Positions 1-7,814 of a stretch of 64,000 nucleotides of DNA are shown here, one piece after another (position 1 is the stretch's first letter; each line of letters starts with the position of its first letter). This stretch comes from Pollutimonas harenae. GTDB taxonomy: Bacteria; Pseudomonadota; Gammaproteobacteria; Burkholderiales; Burkholderiaceae_B. The DNA is taken from NCBI RefSeq assembly GCF_004153685.1, contig NZ_SDQD01000001.1, positions 62,001 to 126,000 on the forward strand, given 5' to 3'. Below the pieces are notes generated by a model, which saw only the letters and a list, made by a program, of their open reading frames with translations, had not been told where the DNA came from and did no database searches. Both the position numbers and the translations under genes were made by a program.

Positions 1-418
1 CTCCCACACTGATCTTGTCATTGGCAATTACATTCACCACATAGTACGCATTGACGTCGGAATTAGTTCCGTATGAGGCATCGACGTAATCGATCATGCC
101 TTCATCCAGTGGCCAGGCATTAACCCGACCTTCCCAGTCGTCGACAATGGGGTTGCCAAATCGGAACGCTTCAGTTTGCTGATAAGGCACGCGCGCCTCA
201 AGCCAGGCGACCCGCGCCGCTTTAAGCGTATCGGCACCAGGTTTGGCCAACAAGGTATTCACGGCAGATTGAAGCAGCTTCGCCGAAGACAAGGCATCTT
301 CGTATTCCGCCAACGCCAGGTCGGCGTAGTTTGTGACCACGGCCTTGGGCGTTGTGGTCGCGTAGGCGGTGGAACCCAAGGCAAACGAAAGAACTGCTCC
401 AACAAACAAGCCACGCAT
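1..418 (-). CDS. Imelysin-family iron-regulated periplasmic protein, N-terminal part (cut by window edge)
   Basis: The reading frame starts at the ATG at 418 and runs off the left edge after 139 codons. It begins with a signal peptide (MRGLFVGAV... to about residue 20, ending STAYA). The stretch around residues 75-110 (ARVPYQQTEAFRFGNP, then a DDWEGRVNAWPLDEG segment) is typical of the imelysin (peptidase M75, IrpA-like) family, whose members are periplasmic or outer-membrane proteins made under iron limitation. It lies downstream of a TonB siderophore receptor on the same strand, with a 240-base gap carrying a Fur-like dyad. Family call is by sequence recognition. The exact role (iron binding or delivery) is not known for most members. 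Confidence 0.8.
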   Translation of the reverse strand, partial: MRGLFVGAVLSFALGSTAYATTTPKAVVTNYADLALAEYEDALSSAKLLQSAVNTLLAKPGADTLKAARVAWLEARVPYQQTEAFRFGNPIVDDWEGRVNAWPLDEGMIDYVDASYGTNSDVNAYYVVNVIANDKISVG

Positions 419-556
419 AGAAATTTCCCAGGGCTGCACCCAGCCCTAAAAGTGATAAGTTAAAAATACCGTAAGCCTAATGTTCAATGGGCCTGACCGC
501 ACGTGTCACACCACCCGCATCGCGCGGATAGCAAACCTGAACCAAGGCTGATTGAT

Positions 557-577
557 ATTGAGAATCATCCGCATTCT
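557..577 (-). promoter_or_regulatory. Candidate Fur box upstream of the imelysin gene
   Basis: ATTGAGAATCATCCGCATTC lies in the 240-base gap upstream of the imelysin gene. It contains AGAAT and ATTCT arms and resembles the GATAATGATAATCATTATC consensus, but with several mismatches. The position fits iron repression of the imelysin gene. It is weaker than the site at 4311. The rest of the gap 419-657 shows no gene. Confidence 0.42.
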
Positions 578-657
578 TGCATGGAAAAACGCGTGAAGTC
601 AATACTAAATCTACGCCCGTCCATCGGCCCCTGCAAACTGTTTCTGCTGTGGTGTTG

Positions 658-2808
658 CTAGAACCTGTAAGTCGCGCTGGCCACGATGGAGCGGCGCGAA
701 CCGTACCAGCAGTCGCCACGGCCCAGGCACGTGCTGACATAGGTCTCGTCCGACAGATTGTTGATATTCAGCGCATAGCGCCACGATGGCGTCTCGTAGG
801 CCAGCATGGTGTCGACCAACGTGACGCTGGGCGTACGCGGTGCGGCGCCGTCCTGGAAACCACCCAGCCAGCGGACGCCGGCGCCAACTGAAAGCCCGGT
901 GACGTTGCCGATGGCAAAGCGATATTTGCCCCACAACGAGGCCTGGTGCTTGGGCAAGCCTTCCAACTGATCGTCCAGATCAATGTAGCTGTAGTTGGCG
1001 ATCAGGTCGAACTGCCGGCCAATTGCAGTCTTGAGCTCGAGTTCGATGCCGCGGTTGCGGGTCTTGCCGATCTGCGCCTGTTCCGTCGGGTCGTTGGGAT
1101 CCGCAACCAGTCGATTTTCTTCATGCAGTGTGTAAGCGGCCGCGTTGACTACCAGGTCACCATCGGCGGACTCATACTTGACTCCCGCTTCCAGTTGCTT
1201 GCCGCGTATGGGTACGAATGATGTGCCGGATGCATCGCGGCCCAGTACGGGGGTGAACGATTCACTATAGCTGAGATAGGGGGAGAAGCCGTTGTCGGCT
1301 GTGTACATGACGCCCAGGCGCTTGGACGTGGCCTGGCTGACTTGGTCTTCTCCGCCCTCGACGATATTCTTGGAACGATCCCGCCGCAGCCCGGCCACTG
1401 CAATCCAATTGCCGTAGCGCAGCTGATCCTGCAGATAGACTCCCATATCGCGCTGACGCACCGTTGGTTTATGGTCGTTGAACGCGGGCGGCGTATAAGC
1501 CGGGTAGATCGGGTTAAAGGCATCGATCAGCGGCACAGTATCGTACGATTCAAACGCAGCTACCTTGTCTTCCTTGGAGTAGGTTACATCGAAGCCGACC
1601 AGCATCTGGTGTTCGATCGACCCGGTATCGAATGTGCCCTCCAGATGCTGGTCCGCCGAGGCCATCTTGACTGTGGTAATCGTGCCGTCCGCATAACGGC
1701 TAAGCAGACGCTTGTTAATGGGATCTGCCGGCCAGCCATCGGCACCGCTGAACGCGTTGGCGTAGAGGCTGCGGTAGTCGACCTCATTGTGGGACCAGCG
1801 TGTATTTTGGCGCACCGTCCAGTTGTCGTTAAACGCGTGCTCGAAGCTCCATCCAATAGCACGCCGGCTCGAGTTGTAGCGATCCCAGTCGGGGTCTCCG
1901 ATAAAGGTGTCAGTGGGGATCTGACCATTTGGGTTGGGCAGAGCTACGCCTTCCCAGGGGAAGAACTGCGCCGTCGATCCGGATTTGTCTTCTTGCAGCA
2001 ACGCCCGCAAGGTGAGCGATGTGCTGGCCGATGGCTGCCATGTCAGCGACGGTGCAAGCACCCAACGATCATCCGGAACATAGTCCACTTGTGTGTCTGA
2101 AAGGCGACCCAATGCGACGACGCGGTATAACCATTCTCCGTTCTCATCGATCGGGCCAGTGAAATCTGCCTGAATCTGCCGACGGTTATACGAGCCGTAA
2201 GAAATGCCGATCTCGCGCATGGGCTCGGCCAGCGGGCGCTTGGTCACCATGTTGACGACACCGGCCGTACTGCCTTGACCATATAGCATGGACGATGGGC
2301 CACGCAGCACCTCAATGCGCTCGAGCGTGTAGGGTTCGGCGCGCGTGGTGCTGGTGTACCAGTTGTAGTTCGTACGCAGGCCGTCCAGGAAAACCGAGGG
2401 TTCCGAGCCGCGAATGCGGAAATTATCAGAACGTGAATCCAGGCCATAGGCATTAGAGCGCACGCCTGCCGCGTAATTCAGCGCATCCTGCAGCCCTGTG
2501 GCCCCTTGGTCCCGAATCTCTTCACTGGTGACGACGGTCACCGACTGCGGTGTTTCGCTCAGCGGTGTGTTGGTCTTGGTGGCCGAGATAGATCGGCGTG
2601 CGATATAGCCGTCCACCGGTGCGAAGGGCGATTCCAGTGCTGGTTGCGCTGTAACCGTAATAGGTGCCAATGTACGCGTATCGCCCTGTTGAGCCGACGA
2701 CTGCGTCTGAGCCGAAGCGATCGACATACCTCCCGCTAATGAATACGAAAGCCAGCCCGTCGCGGCGAGTGCACGCACGGTCGGCCGGGTCAATGTCTTG
2801 CACGGCAT
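658..2808 (-). CDS. TonB-dependent siderophore receptor (ferrichrome/ferrioxamine type)
   Basis: A 716-residue outer-membrane receptor. Signal peptide to about residue 33 (SIASA-Q), a TonB-box-like LAPITVTA at 47-54, a plug domain (LSETPQSVTVVTSEEIRDQG, then RIRGSEPSVFLDGLR and RIEVLRGPSSMLYGQGSTAG), and a long beta-barrel ending in aromatic YRF as expected for BAM-dependent assembly. Plug and barrel match the FhuA/FoxA/FhuE class of hydroxamate siderophore receptors; the ligand cannot be read from sequence. It is the last gene of a same-strand operon with a PepSY protein and a 61-residue membrane protein behind a Fur box, so it should be iron-repressed. The start has a 66-base gap from the upstream gene. 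Confidence 0.9.
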   Translation of the reverse strand: MPCKTLTRPTVRALAATGWLSYSLAGGMSIASAQTQSSAQQGDTRTLAPITVTAQPALESPFAPVDGYIARRSISATKTNTPLSETPQSVTVVTSEEIRDQGATGLQDALNYAAGVRSNAYGLDSRSDNFRIRGSEPSVFLDGLRTNYNWYTSTTRAEPYTLERIEVLRGPSSMLYGQGSTAGVVNMVTKRPLAEPMREIGISYGSYNRRQIQADFTGPIDENGEWLYRVVALGRLSDTQVDYVPDDRWVLAPSLTWQPSASTSLTLRALLQEDKSGSTAQFFPWEGVALPNPNGQIPTDTFIGDPDWDRYNSSRRAIGWSFEHAFNDNWTVRQNTRWSHNEVDYRSLYANAFSGADGWPADPINKRLLSRYADGTITTVKMASADQHLEGTFDTGSIEHQMLVGFDVTYSKEDKVAAFESYDTVPLIDAFNPIYPAYTPPAFNDHKPTVRQRDMGVYLQDQLRYGNWIAVAGLRRDRSKNIVEGGEDQVSQATSKRLGVMYTADNGFSPYLSYSESFTPVLGRDASGTSFVPIRGKQLEAGVKYESADGDLVVNAAAYTLHEENRLVADPNDPTEQAQIGKTRNRGIELELKTAIGRQFDLIANYSYIDLDDQLEGLPKHQASLWGKYRFAIGNVTGLSVGAGVRWLGGFQDGAAPRTPSVTLVDTMLAYETPSWRYALNINNLSDETYVSTCLGRGDCWYGSRRSIVASATYRF

Positions 2809-2874
2809 AGTGTTCCTCTTCCTGTTTTATCGTTGAACTCAATCGGCTTTTTTGTGGCGCCGGATTGCGTGGCC

Positions 2875-3060
2875 TTATCGTCGCGGCCACATCCAGAACC
2901 AGACTCCGGCCGCAACCGGTGCCGCAAGCGCGGTCCAGGCGAGCCAATGCCAGACGCCCACACCCAACAGGGCGGCCAGCAAGCCGAAACAGGTCAGCAC
3001 CCCCAGCAGCACGGGAGCGCCCCACACCCGTCTCAGGGCAGTATTTTGTTTTGCTGCCAT
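2875..3060 (-). CDS. Small two-helix membrane protein of the iron-uptake operon
   Basis: A 61-residue protein with two hydrophobic segments (about residues 12-34 and 36-58) and a basic C-terminal end (MWPRR). Its ATG overlaps the TGA of the upstream PepSY gene by one base (TGATG), which argues for translational coupling and that this short frame is real. Small Trp- and Gly-rich membrane proteins are often found in siderophore-receptor/PepSY operons of Burkholderiales. I do not recognise a named family with certainty, and function is unknown. Likely inner membrane, perhaps assisting the PepSY protein in iron reduction or transfer. Confidence 0.7.
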   Translation of the reverse strand: MAAKQNTALRRVWGAPVLLGVLTCFGLLAALLGVGVWHWLAWTALAAPVAAGVWFWMWPRR

Positions 3061-4229
3061 CAGACCCTCGCCGGGGCCGGGGCGGCCGAGATGTCCCGCA
3101 CCATGAGGGCGATACGGGCGTCATTTGCCTTGCGGCGCGCAAACCACAGATACAGGCCACTGACCAGCACGATGATCGTCAACAGATCAAGCAGCACCCA
3201 GATCACCTTCAAGGGCATGCCGCCGTAGTCGCCAAAGTGCAGCGGTCGCGACAATTCCAGCAGATTCAAATACCAGGGCGGATGCGCTACGGCCGTCACT
3301 GCGCCGGTTCCGGCATCCACCAGTACGGGAGTAAACAGGTGACCGGTCAGGGGGGTGTTGCCTTTAGTCCAGATCACGTAGTGATGCGGGGTCGCATAAA
3401 GGTTGCCCGGGTAACTGATACTGACCACTTCATTGCCCGGTACCGCAGATGCCGCTGCGGTGACCGCGGCATCCATCGAGGTATGTTTTAACAGTGGAGC
3501 GTCATGCTTGTACGAGGCAATCAGCTCGGCCACTTCGGTGGATTGCCATAACCCATACAGCGGCACGGCCAGCTCGTTGATGACACCCGTTACGCCGACC
3601 ACGGTCGCCCACACCAGCGTGACGGCGCCCAGCAAGTTGTGCAGGTCCAACCACTTTAGCCGCGTCGAGCGCTGCTTGCGCACCGTGCCGAAGGACAGCT
3701 TCTTCATGAAGGGGCCATACAGCACCACGCCGGAAACGATGGCGACGACGAACAGCAGACCCATCAGGCCCAGGAACAGCTGTCCTGGCAGGCCGGCGAA
3801 CATGTCCACGTGCAGTGCCAGCATCAAACCCATGAAGGTGAACTGCTCCGCCGCCAGCGTATCGCCATCCTTCAGCAGCTCGCCGGTATGTGCGTCAAAG
3901 CGCATGTAATGGTGCTGCTTCGGATCGGACGCATAGGATTCGGCCATCCCGACATACACCGTCGGCTCATGGTCATCCATGTACACGTATTGCACGGCTT
4001 CACCGGGATATTGCTGGCGAGCGCTCTGAACAATGCTGTCCAGCGTGCTGCGCGGCGTGCCTTCTGCCACAACAGCATAGGGTTTGCCGTCATCCAGCAA
4101 GTGCTCGAGTTCTTCATGGAAGACCAGCGGGAGCCCGGTGATACAGATCACCAGCAAAAAGAGTGTGCAGACCAGGCTAGACCACTTGTGGATCCAGTAC
4201 CAGGACTTGAGTGACGCGGCGGCCGTCAT
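3060..4229 (-). CDS. PepSY-associated TM-helix protein (PiuB/FoxB-like), siderophore iron handling
   Basis: 389 residues with the PepSY_TM layout: TM1 at about 17-37 after a WIHKWSS motif, a periplasmic PepSY-like region with acidic HEELEHLL and YVYMDDHEPTVYVG, a TM pair around ALHVDMF...GLMGLLFVVAIVSGVVLYGPF, a TM around LHNLLGAVTLVWATVVGVTG, and a last TM before LWFARRK. Conserved His residues in the helices (WIHKW, ALHVD, DLHNL) could bind haem or metal, as proposed for FoxB/PiuB-type proteins that help release iron from imported siderophores. First gene of the operon, with a good Fur box about 80 bases upstream. Family assignment is firm; the biochemical role is inferred. Confidence 0.88.
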   Translation of the reverse strand: MTAAASLKSWYWIHKWSSLVCTLFLLVICITGLPLVFHEELEHLLDDGKPYAVVAEGTPRSTLDSIVQSARQQYPGEAVQYVYMDDHEPTVYVGMAESYASDPKQHHYMRFDAHTGELLKDGDTLAAEQFTFMGLMLALHVDMFAGLPGQLFLGLMGLLFVVAIVSGVVLYGPFMKKLSFGTVRKQRSTRLKWLDLHNLLGAVTLVWATVVGVTGVINELAVPLYGLWQSTEVAELIASYKHDAPLLKHTSMDAAVTAAASAVPGNEVVSISYPGNLYATPHHYVIWTKGNTPLTGHLFTPVLVDAGTGAVTAVAHPPWYLNLLELSRPLHFGDYGGMPLKVIWVLLDLLTIIVLVSGLYLWFARRKANDARIALMVRDISAAPAPARV

Positions 4230-4310
4230 GTCTTACGCCCCGTGTCATCAGAGGCGCTGCCCCAGCCCAAAAGCTTTTGCGTTGTCATATTCTTCGCACT
4301 GCTTATTAAA

Positions 4311-4327
4311 ATGAGAATCGTTCGCAT
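4311..4327 (-). promoter_or_regulatory. Fur box upstream of the PepSY/TonB receptor operon
   Basis: ATGAGAATCGTTCGCAT is a near-perfect 7-3-7 dyad (ATGAGAA/TTCGCAT, one mismatch) in an AT-rich stretch about 80 bases upstream of the PepSY start. It is close to the classic Fur operator in sequence and placement. The gap 4230-4528 otherwise holds no gene that I can support. Confidence 0.7.
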
Positions 4328-4528
4328 TTTATTTACACTCTTTTGGAGTGTCAATGAAAAGTTGGACGAGGGGGCTAAACAAATGCGGCGGGCAGGGGTA
4401 CGCAGGCACAAGGTCGGGGATCAGCGCTAGCGACTGCTAGCTGCTATCCACCAATGTGACTCATTTCAACGCGGCGCATGTAGACAGTTGCAACCCGGCA
4501 TAAGAGGTTTGATTGGGCCAGCAGCAGG

Positions 4529-5407
4529 TCACGCAAAGACAAGACGAGCCAGTTTATCGGGGTTGCGCACGATAAAGACACCAGTAAGACGGTTCTCCGC
4601 ATTGCAGGCAAAGCTGACCGTTGCGAAAATACGGCCCTCTTGCAAAAGAAGCGCCCCTCGCATGCCATTGATGTCCAGCGCTTTCCATTCCAGACCCTTC
4701 CAGTAAACACCCAGCTTGCAAGCGATGAAATCGAGCACTTTCTTCTTACCTGTAAGTGGTACAGGTAGCGTTTGGACTTTGCCTCCTCCGTCAGCCCTCA
4801 ACTCAACATCCTCCGACATCAACTCAGTAAGCTGATGGATGTCGCCTGTGGTAATGGCCAACTGGAAAGCCGTGAGCAGCGCCTCCTGTCGCTCCATAGG
4901 CACAACATTAAGCACTTGTGTACGGCCGATGTTGGTCCTTGCTCGGGACACAAGTTTTCGACAAGTCGCTTCCTGCACCGACAGCGCATGGGCGATGTCG
5001 GCGTAAGACAAGTCGAAAATATCATGCAACAGGTACGCAGCGCGCTCCTTCGGAGCAAGGCGCTCCAGCAAAAGCAGGAAAGCCATGGATAGCGATGATG
5101 ACATCTCCAGAGCACTTTCCGGCGTCTCATCGGTCAGTGCATGAATGGGCTCGGGTAACCATGCCCCCACATAGACCATGCGCGTTTTCTGAGCAGCGCG
5201 CAACAAATCTACGCAATGGCGTGTGCAAGTCGTGGTCAACCACGCCGCCGGATTTTCGATCTGGCCATGATCCGCCTCACTCCACTTAATATAAGTGTCA
5301 TGCACGGCATCTTCCGCTTCGGCCACCGAGCCCAGAATACGGTAGGCGAGACCGACAAGAAATTTTCGCCGGGCCTCAAACACGCTTGTGTAGCTTGCAG
5401 CAGTCAT
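4529..5407 (-). CDS. ECF41-type RNA polymerase sigma factor with SnoaL-like C-terminal domain
   Basis: 292 residues. Sigma region 2 lies at about 10-75 (FLVGLAYRILGSVAEAEDAVHDTYIKW) and region 4 at about 110-160 (LAPKERAAYLLHDIFDLSYADIAHAL...CRKLVSRAR), joined by a linker with the WLPEP motif seen in ECF41 sigma factors. The C-terminal third (about 170-292) is a SnoaL/NTF2-like domain, ending near NPDKLARL, which in this family tunes sigma activity in place of a separate anti-sigma factor. The gene lies one base downstream of an AhpD-like gene, the standard partner of ECF41 sigmas, and that gene has a matching promoter. The inducing signal is unknown. Confidence 0.9.
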   Translation of the reverse strand: MTAASYTSVFEARRKFLVGLAYRILGSVAEAEDAVHDTYIKWSEADHGQIENPAAWLTTTCTRHCVDLLRAAQKTRMVYVGAWLPEPIHALTDETPESALEMSSSLSMAFLLLLERLAPKERAAYLLHDIFDLSYADIAHALSVQEATCRKLVSRARTNIGRTQVLNVVPMERQEALLTAFQLAITTGDIHQLTELMSEDVELRADGGGKVQTLPVPLTGKKKVLDFIACKLGVYWKGLEWKALDINGMRGALLLQEGRIFATVSFACNAENRLTGVFIVRNPDKLARLVFA

Positions 5408-5408
5408 G

Positions 5409-5837
5409 TCAGTGCGTAGAAATTTGAATACGATTCCATAAGTTGATCATCGCCACGGTGAAGGTCAGCGCGCTGACCTCTTCATCGCTGAAGTGCTCCT
5501 GCAACGCGCCCCGTAATGTCGCGTAGTCCACATTCCGGTCCAGGTAGGTCAATGCTTCCGTCCACGCCAATGCGGCACGTTCGCGCGGGGTAAAGTCGTC
5601 CACCTGACGCCATACAACAAGGCGATCCAGGCGATCGTTTGTTTCGCCGTCTTCACGCGCCTCTCTGGTATGCATTTTCACACAATAACCACAAGCGTTG
5701 ATCTGCGAAGCACGTAACTGAACCAAATGATGCAGCGTTCGGTCAAGGCCATGGATATTGATGGCTCTGTGAACGTTTTGCAGGGCAGTAAAAACGTCAG
5801 GAACAATTTTGTAGTGATTGATGGGGTTGATTGACAT
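5409..5837 (-). CDS. Carboxymuconolactone decarboxylase/AhpD-like protein, ECF41 partner
   Basis: A 142-residue all-helical AhpD/CMD-family protein with the redox motif Cys49-Gly-Tyr-Cys52 and His56 (CGYCVKMH), as in AhpD-type thiol peroxidases. I chose the ATG at 5837 because it is preceded by AAGGGAA at good spacing. An in-frame ATG six codons upstream (5855) lies only about 20 bases from the predicted -10 element and lacks a ribosome site. It is co-transcribed with the ECF41 sigma gene, which starts two bases after it. In ECF41 loci such carboxymuconolactone decarboxylase, oxidoreductase or epimerase genes are the direct sigma targets. The substrate is unknown; a role in peroxide or aldehyde detoxification is possible. 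Confidence 0.87.
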   Translation of the reverse strand: MSINPINHYKIVPDVFTALQNVHRAINIHGLDRTLHHLVQLRASQINACGYCVKMHTREAREDGETNDRLDRLVVWRQVDDFTPRERAALAWTEALTYLDRNVDYATLRGALQEHFSDEEVSALTFTVAMINLWNRIQISTH

Positions 5838-5874
5838 GAATTTCCCTTTCGACATGTAGTGAGTTCATCTATAT

Positions 5875-5901
5875 GACGATTGGGGCTGCCTGTTTGTGAC
5901 G
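5875..5901 (-). promoter_or_regulatory. ECF41-type promoter of the AhpD-like/sigma operon
   Basis: On the minus strand the sequence reads CGTCACA, exactly 16 bases, then CGTC. The published ECF41 promoter is TGTCACA-N16-CGTC, so only the first base differs. It lies about 38 bases upstream of the preferred start codon, which implies autoregulation of the two-gene operon by its own sigma factor. Confidence 0.75.
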
Positions 5902-5924
5902 TACCCAGGTATCAATTTACACCT

Positions 5925-6818
5925 CTACCGCATCAAATCAGCCACCCGTTTCCCTACTGTGGCAATAATCTGATCACGCTCTGGTCCCGCAATGGCATCC
6001 GTTTCCAGATAAACAGACGCAATAACAGCCGCCCCGCCAGGCGCTTGGACGAAACCTGCATCGTTGGCGCCAATCGAGGCAGTGCCTGTTTTTTCTCCGA
6101 CTATCCAATTGGGTGGAATACCCGCCCGCAATCGTCTATCACCCGTGGTGTTTGCCTTGAGCCACGACTGAAGCAGCTGCCGCGATTCTGGCTTTAGGGC
6201 TGTACCAAACAGCAGCGTGTTAAGCGTGCTGGTCATGGCATTCGGGCTGGTCGTATCCATCGGTTCGCTCGCATTCGGCTTATTAAGCTCTGGCTCATAG
6301 CGGTCATGCCGCGTAACAGTATCCCCCAGACTACGGATGAACTGGGTCAACGCCTGAGGTCCGCCATAGCTTCGGTGCATTAAATTGGCAGCCGTGTTGT
6401 CGCTGGTAGTAATGGTGGCGTGACACAGCTCGGCCAAGGTCATGCCCTGCGGTCCTATGTGGCGTCGCGTAACCGGAGCGTACTCCAGGATATCTGCGTC
6501 AGTAATCGACATGCGTCTGGTCAGTTTATCGACACCCTGATCGGACCGCGCCAAAATATAAGCCGCGGCCAAGGTCTTGAATGTGCTCAGCATCAGAAAC
6601 CGTTCATCACCTCGATAGCTCGTTACTTGTCCGCTTGCTGTATCGAGCAGGCCGACCCCAATACGTCCTCGGCTGGTCCGCTCCAGCTCGACCAGCGCTT
6701 GGTTCAAGGCAGTCAAGTCTACCGAGGTCCATCGATATTTCTTATTTGTCTGCCCTATTGCCAATGCGGGTAGTGTTGTTGCAGCTACGCAGCTTGTCAT
6801 GAATTTTCTTCTATCCAT
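5925..6818 (-). CDS. Class A serine beta-lactamase, Tat-exported
   Basis: 297 residues with every class A landmark: Ser78-Thr-Phe-Lys81 (SxxK), Ser139-Asp-Asn141 (SDN), Glu175 in EPELN (the omega-loop general base) and Lys243-Thr-Gly245 (KTG). It should hydrolyse penicillins and perhaps cephalosporins in the periplasm. The N-terminus MDRRKFMTS followed by a weakly hydrophobic segment is a twin-arginine signal, as in some other class A enzymes. Start supported by AGGAGAA eight bases upstream. A LysR regulator is divergent across about 100 bases, the usual arrangement for inducible class A enzymes (AmpR/PenR type). Subclass and spectrum cannot be given without alignment. Confidence 0.93.
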   Translation of the reverse strand: MDRRKFMTSCVAATTLPALAIGQTNKKYRWTSVDLTALNQALVELERTSRGRIGVGLLDTASGQVTSYRGDERFLMLSTFKTLAAAYILARSDQGVDKLTRRMSITDADILEYAPVTRRHIGPQGMTLAELCHATITTSDNTAANLMHRSYGGPQALTQFIRSLGDTVTRHDRYEPELNKPNASEPMDTTSPNAMTSTLNTLLFGTALKPESRQLLQSWLKANTTGDRRLRAGIPPNWIVGEKTGTASIGANDAGFVQAPGGAAVIASVYLETDAIAGPERDQIIATVGKRVADLMR

Positions 6819-6921
6819 TAATATTTTCTCCTATGGAAACTCCCTGCATACTAGCGGCTGGACAAGACCATGCACAAACGGGAATAATTTTGGCTTGTCA
6901 ATAGAAAAACTTATACATGAC
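6819..6921. promoter_or_regulatory. Divergent promoter region of beta-lactamase and LysR regulator
   Basis: A 103-base AT-rich gap between the divergent starts. It contains ATAGAAAAACTTAT (6901-6914), an imperfect dyad that could be a LysR-type site, but I cannot fix the operator. Control of the lactamase gene from here is inferred from gene order. Confidence 0.4.
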
Positions 6922-7779
6922 ATGGATCTTCCATTAAATGCACTGAGAGCGTTTCAGGTATCTGCGCGGCACTTAAGTTTTACGCGCGCTGCTGATGAAC
7001 TCAATTTGACTCAGTCGGCCGTCAGCCAGCACGTCAAGAACCTGGAGTCTCGTCTGGGTGTTTCGTTGTTCCGCCGTGTACCGCGCGGCCTCGTGCTGAC
7101 GGACGAGGGAGTGGCGCTGCTACCCGTGCTGTCTGAATCGTTCAACCGAATCGAGACGGCGCTAGCCGGCTATCGTGGCACTGTGCCCAAGCAAGTCCTT
7201 TCAGTTGGCGTTGTCGGTACTTTTGCGGTGGGTTGGTTGCTGCCGCGTATACACGACTTCCAGGCACAGCATCCACACATCGAGCTCCGCCTGTCCTCCA
7301 ATAACAATCGCGTTGACCTGGCTGCCGAAGGCCTGGACTTCGCCATCCGTTTTGGCGATGGAAATTGGCATGGAGTAGACGCCCGCCCACTGCTGTCCGC
7401 ACCCCTCTCTTTAGTGTGCTCACCCACTGCCGCTCGCCGGCTGCGTACGCCGCGAGACACCTTGTTTGAGCCGCTCTTGCGCTCGTATCGGCCAGACGAA
7501 TGGCCCGCCTGGTTCAAGGCTGCGGAACTAGAGCCGCCTGTACTCACAGGCTCTATGTTCGACTCGTCAATGGTGCTGGCTGATGCAGTTGCTCAAGGTG
7601 CGGGGGTCGCCCTACTGCCAGTGCGCCTCTTCGAGCGCGAACTTCTGTCCGGACGGCTATGTCGGCCGTTTGCATTGGAAGTCGACATGGGGCGGTACTG
7701 GCTGACACGTATCGCCAGCCGCCGTGAAGATGAAGCCATGCTGGCGTTCAGCTCTTGGATACTAAGACAGTCGACTTGA
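6922..7779 (+). CDS. LysR-family regulator, AmpR/PenR-like, of the beta-lactamase
   Basis: 285 residues from the ATG at 6922 (MDLPLNALRAF). An upstream in-frame start would run into the lactamase gene and is unlikely. The N-terminal winged HTH spans about 1-62 (FTRAADELNLTQSAVSQHV), followed by a two-lobed effector domain to the end. The start MDLPLNALRAFQVSARHLSFTRAA is characteristic of the GcvA/AmpR branch. Divergent placement next to a class A enzyme supports a role as its activator, with the effector probably a cell-wall fragment as for AmpR. The role is inferred from context. Confidence 0.87.
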   Translation: MDLPLNALRAFQVSARHLSFTRAADELNLTQSAVSQHVKNLESRLGVSLFRRVPRGLVLTDEGVALLPVLSESFNRIETALAGYRGTVPKQVLSVGVVGTFAVGWLLPRIHDFQAQHPHIELRLSSNNNRVDLAAEGLDFAIRFGDGNWHGVDARPLLSAPLSLVCSPTAARRLRTPRDTLFEPLLRSYRPDEWPAWFKAAELEPPVLTGSMFDSSMVLADAVAQGAGVALLPVRLFERELLSGRLCRPFALEVDMGRYWLTRIASRREDEAMLAFSSWILRQST

Positions 7780-7814
7780 GTTTTCCAGCGCAGCACGCCC
7801 TCACTCCACAAACT

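Noticed and set aside
1342-2100. A 252-codon plus-strand frame opposite the siderophore receptor
   Set aside because: Antisense of a barrel-coding region; no conserved domain.
2522-3160. A 212-codon minus-strand frame bridging the receptor and small membrane protein
   Set aside because: It overlaps two real genes in another frame and reads as shifted versions of them.
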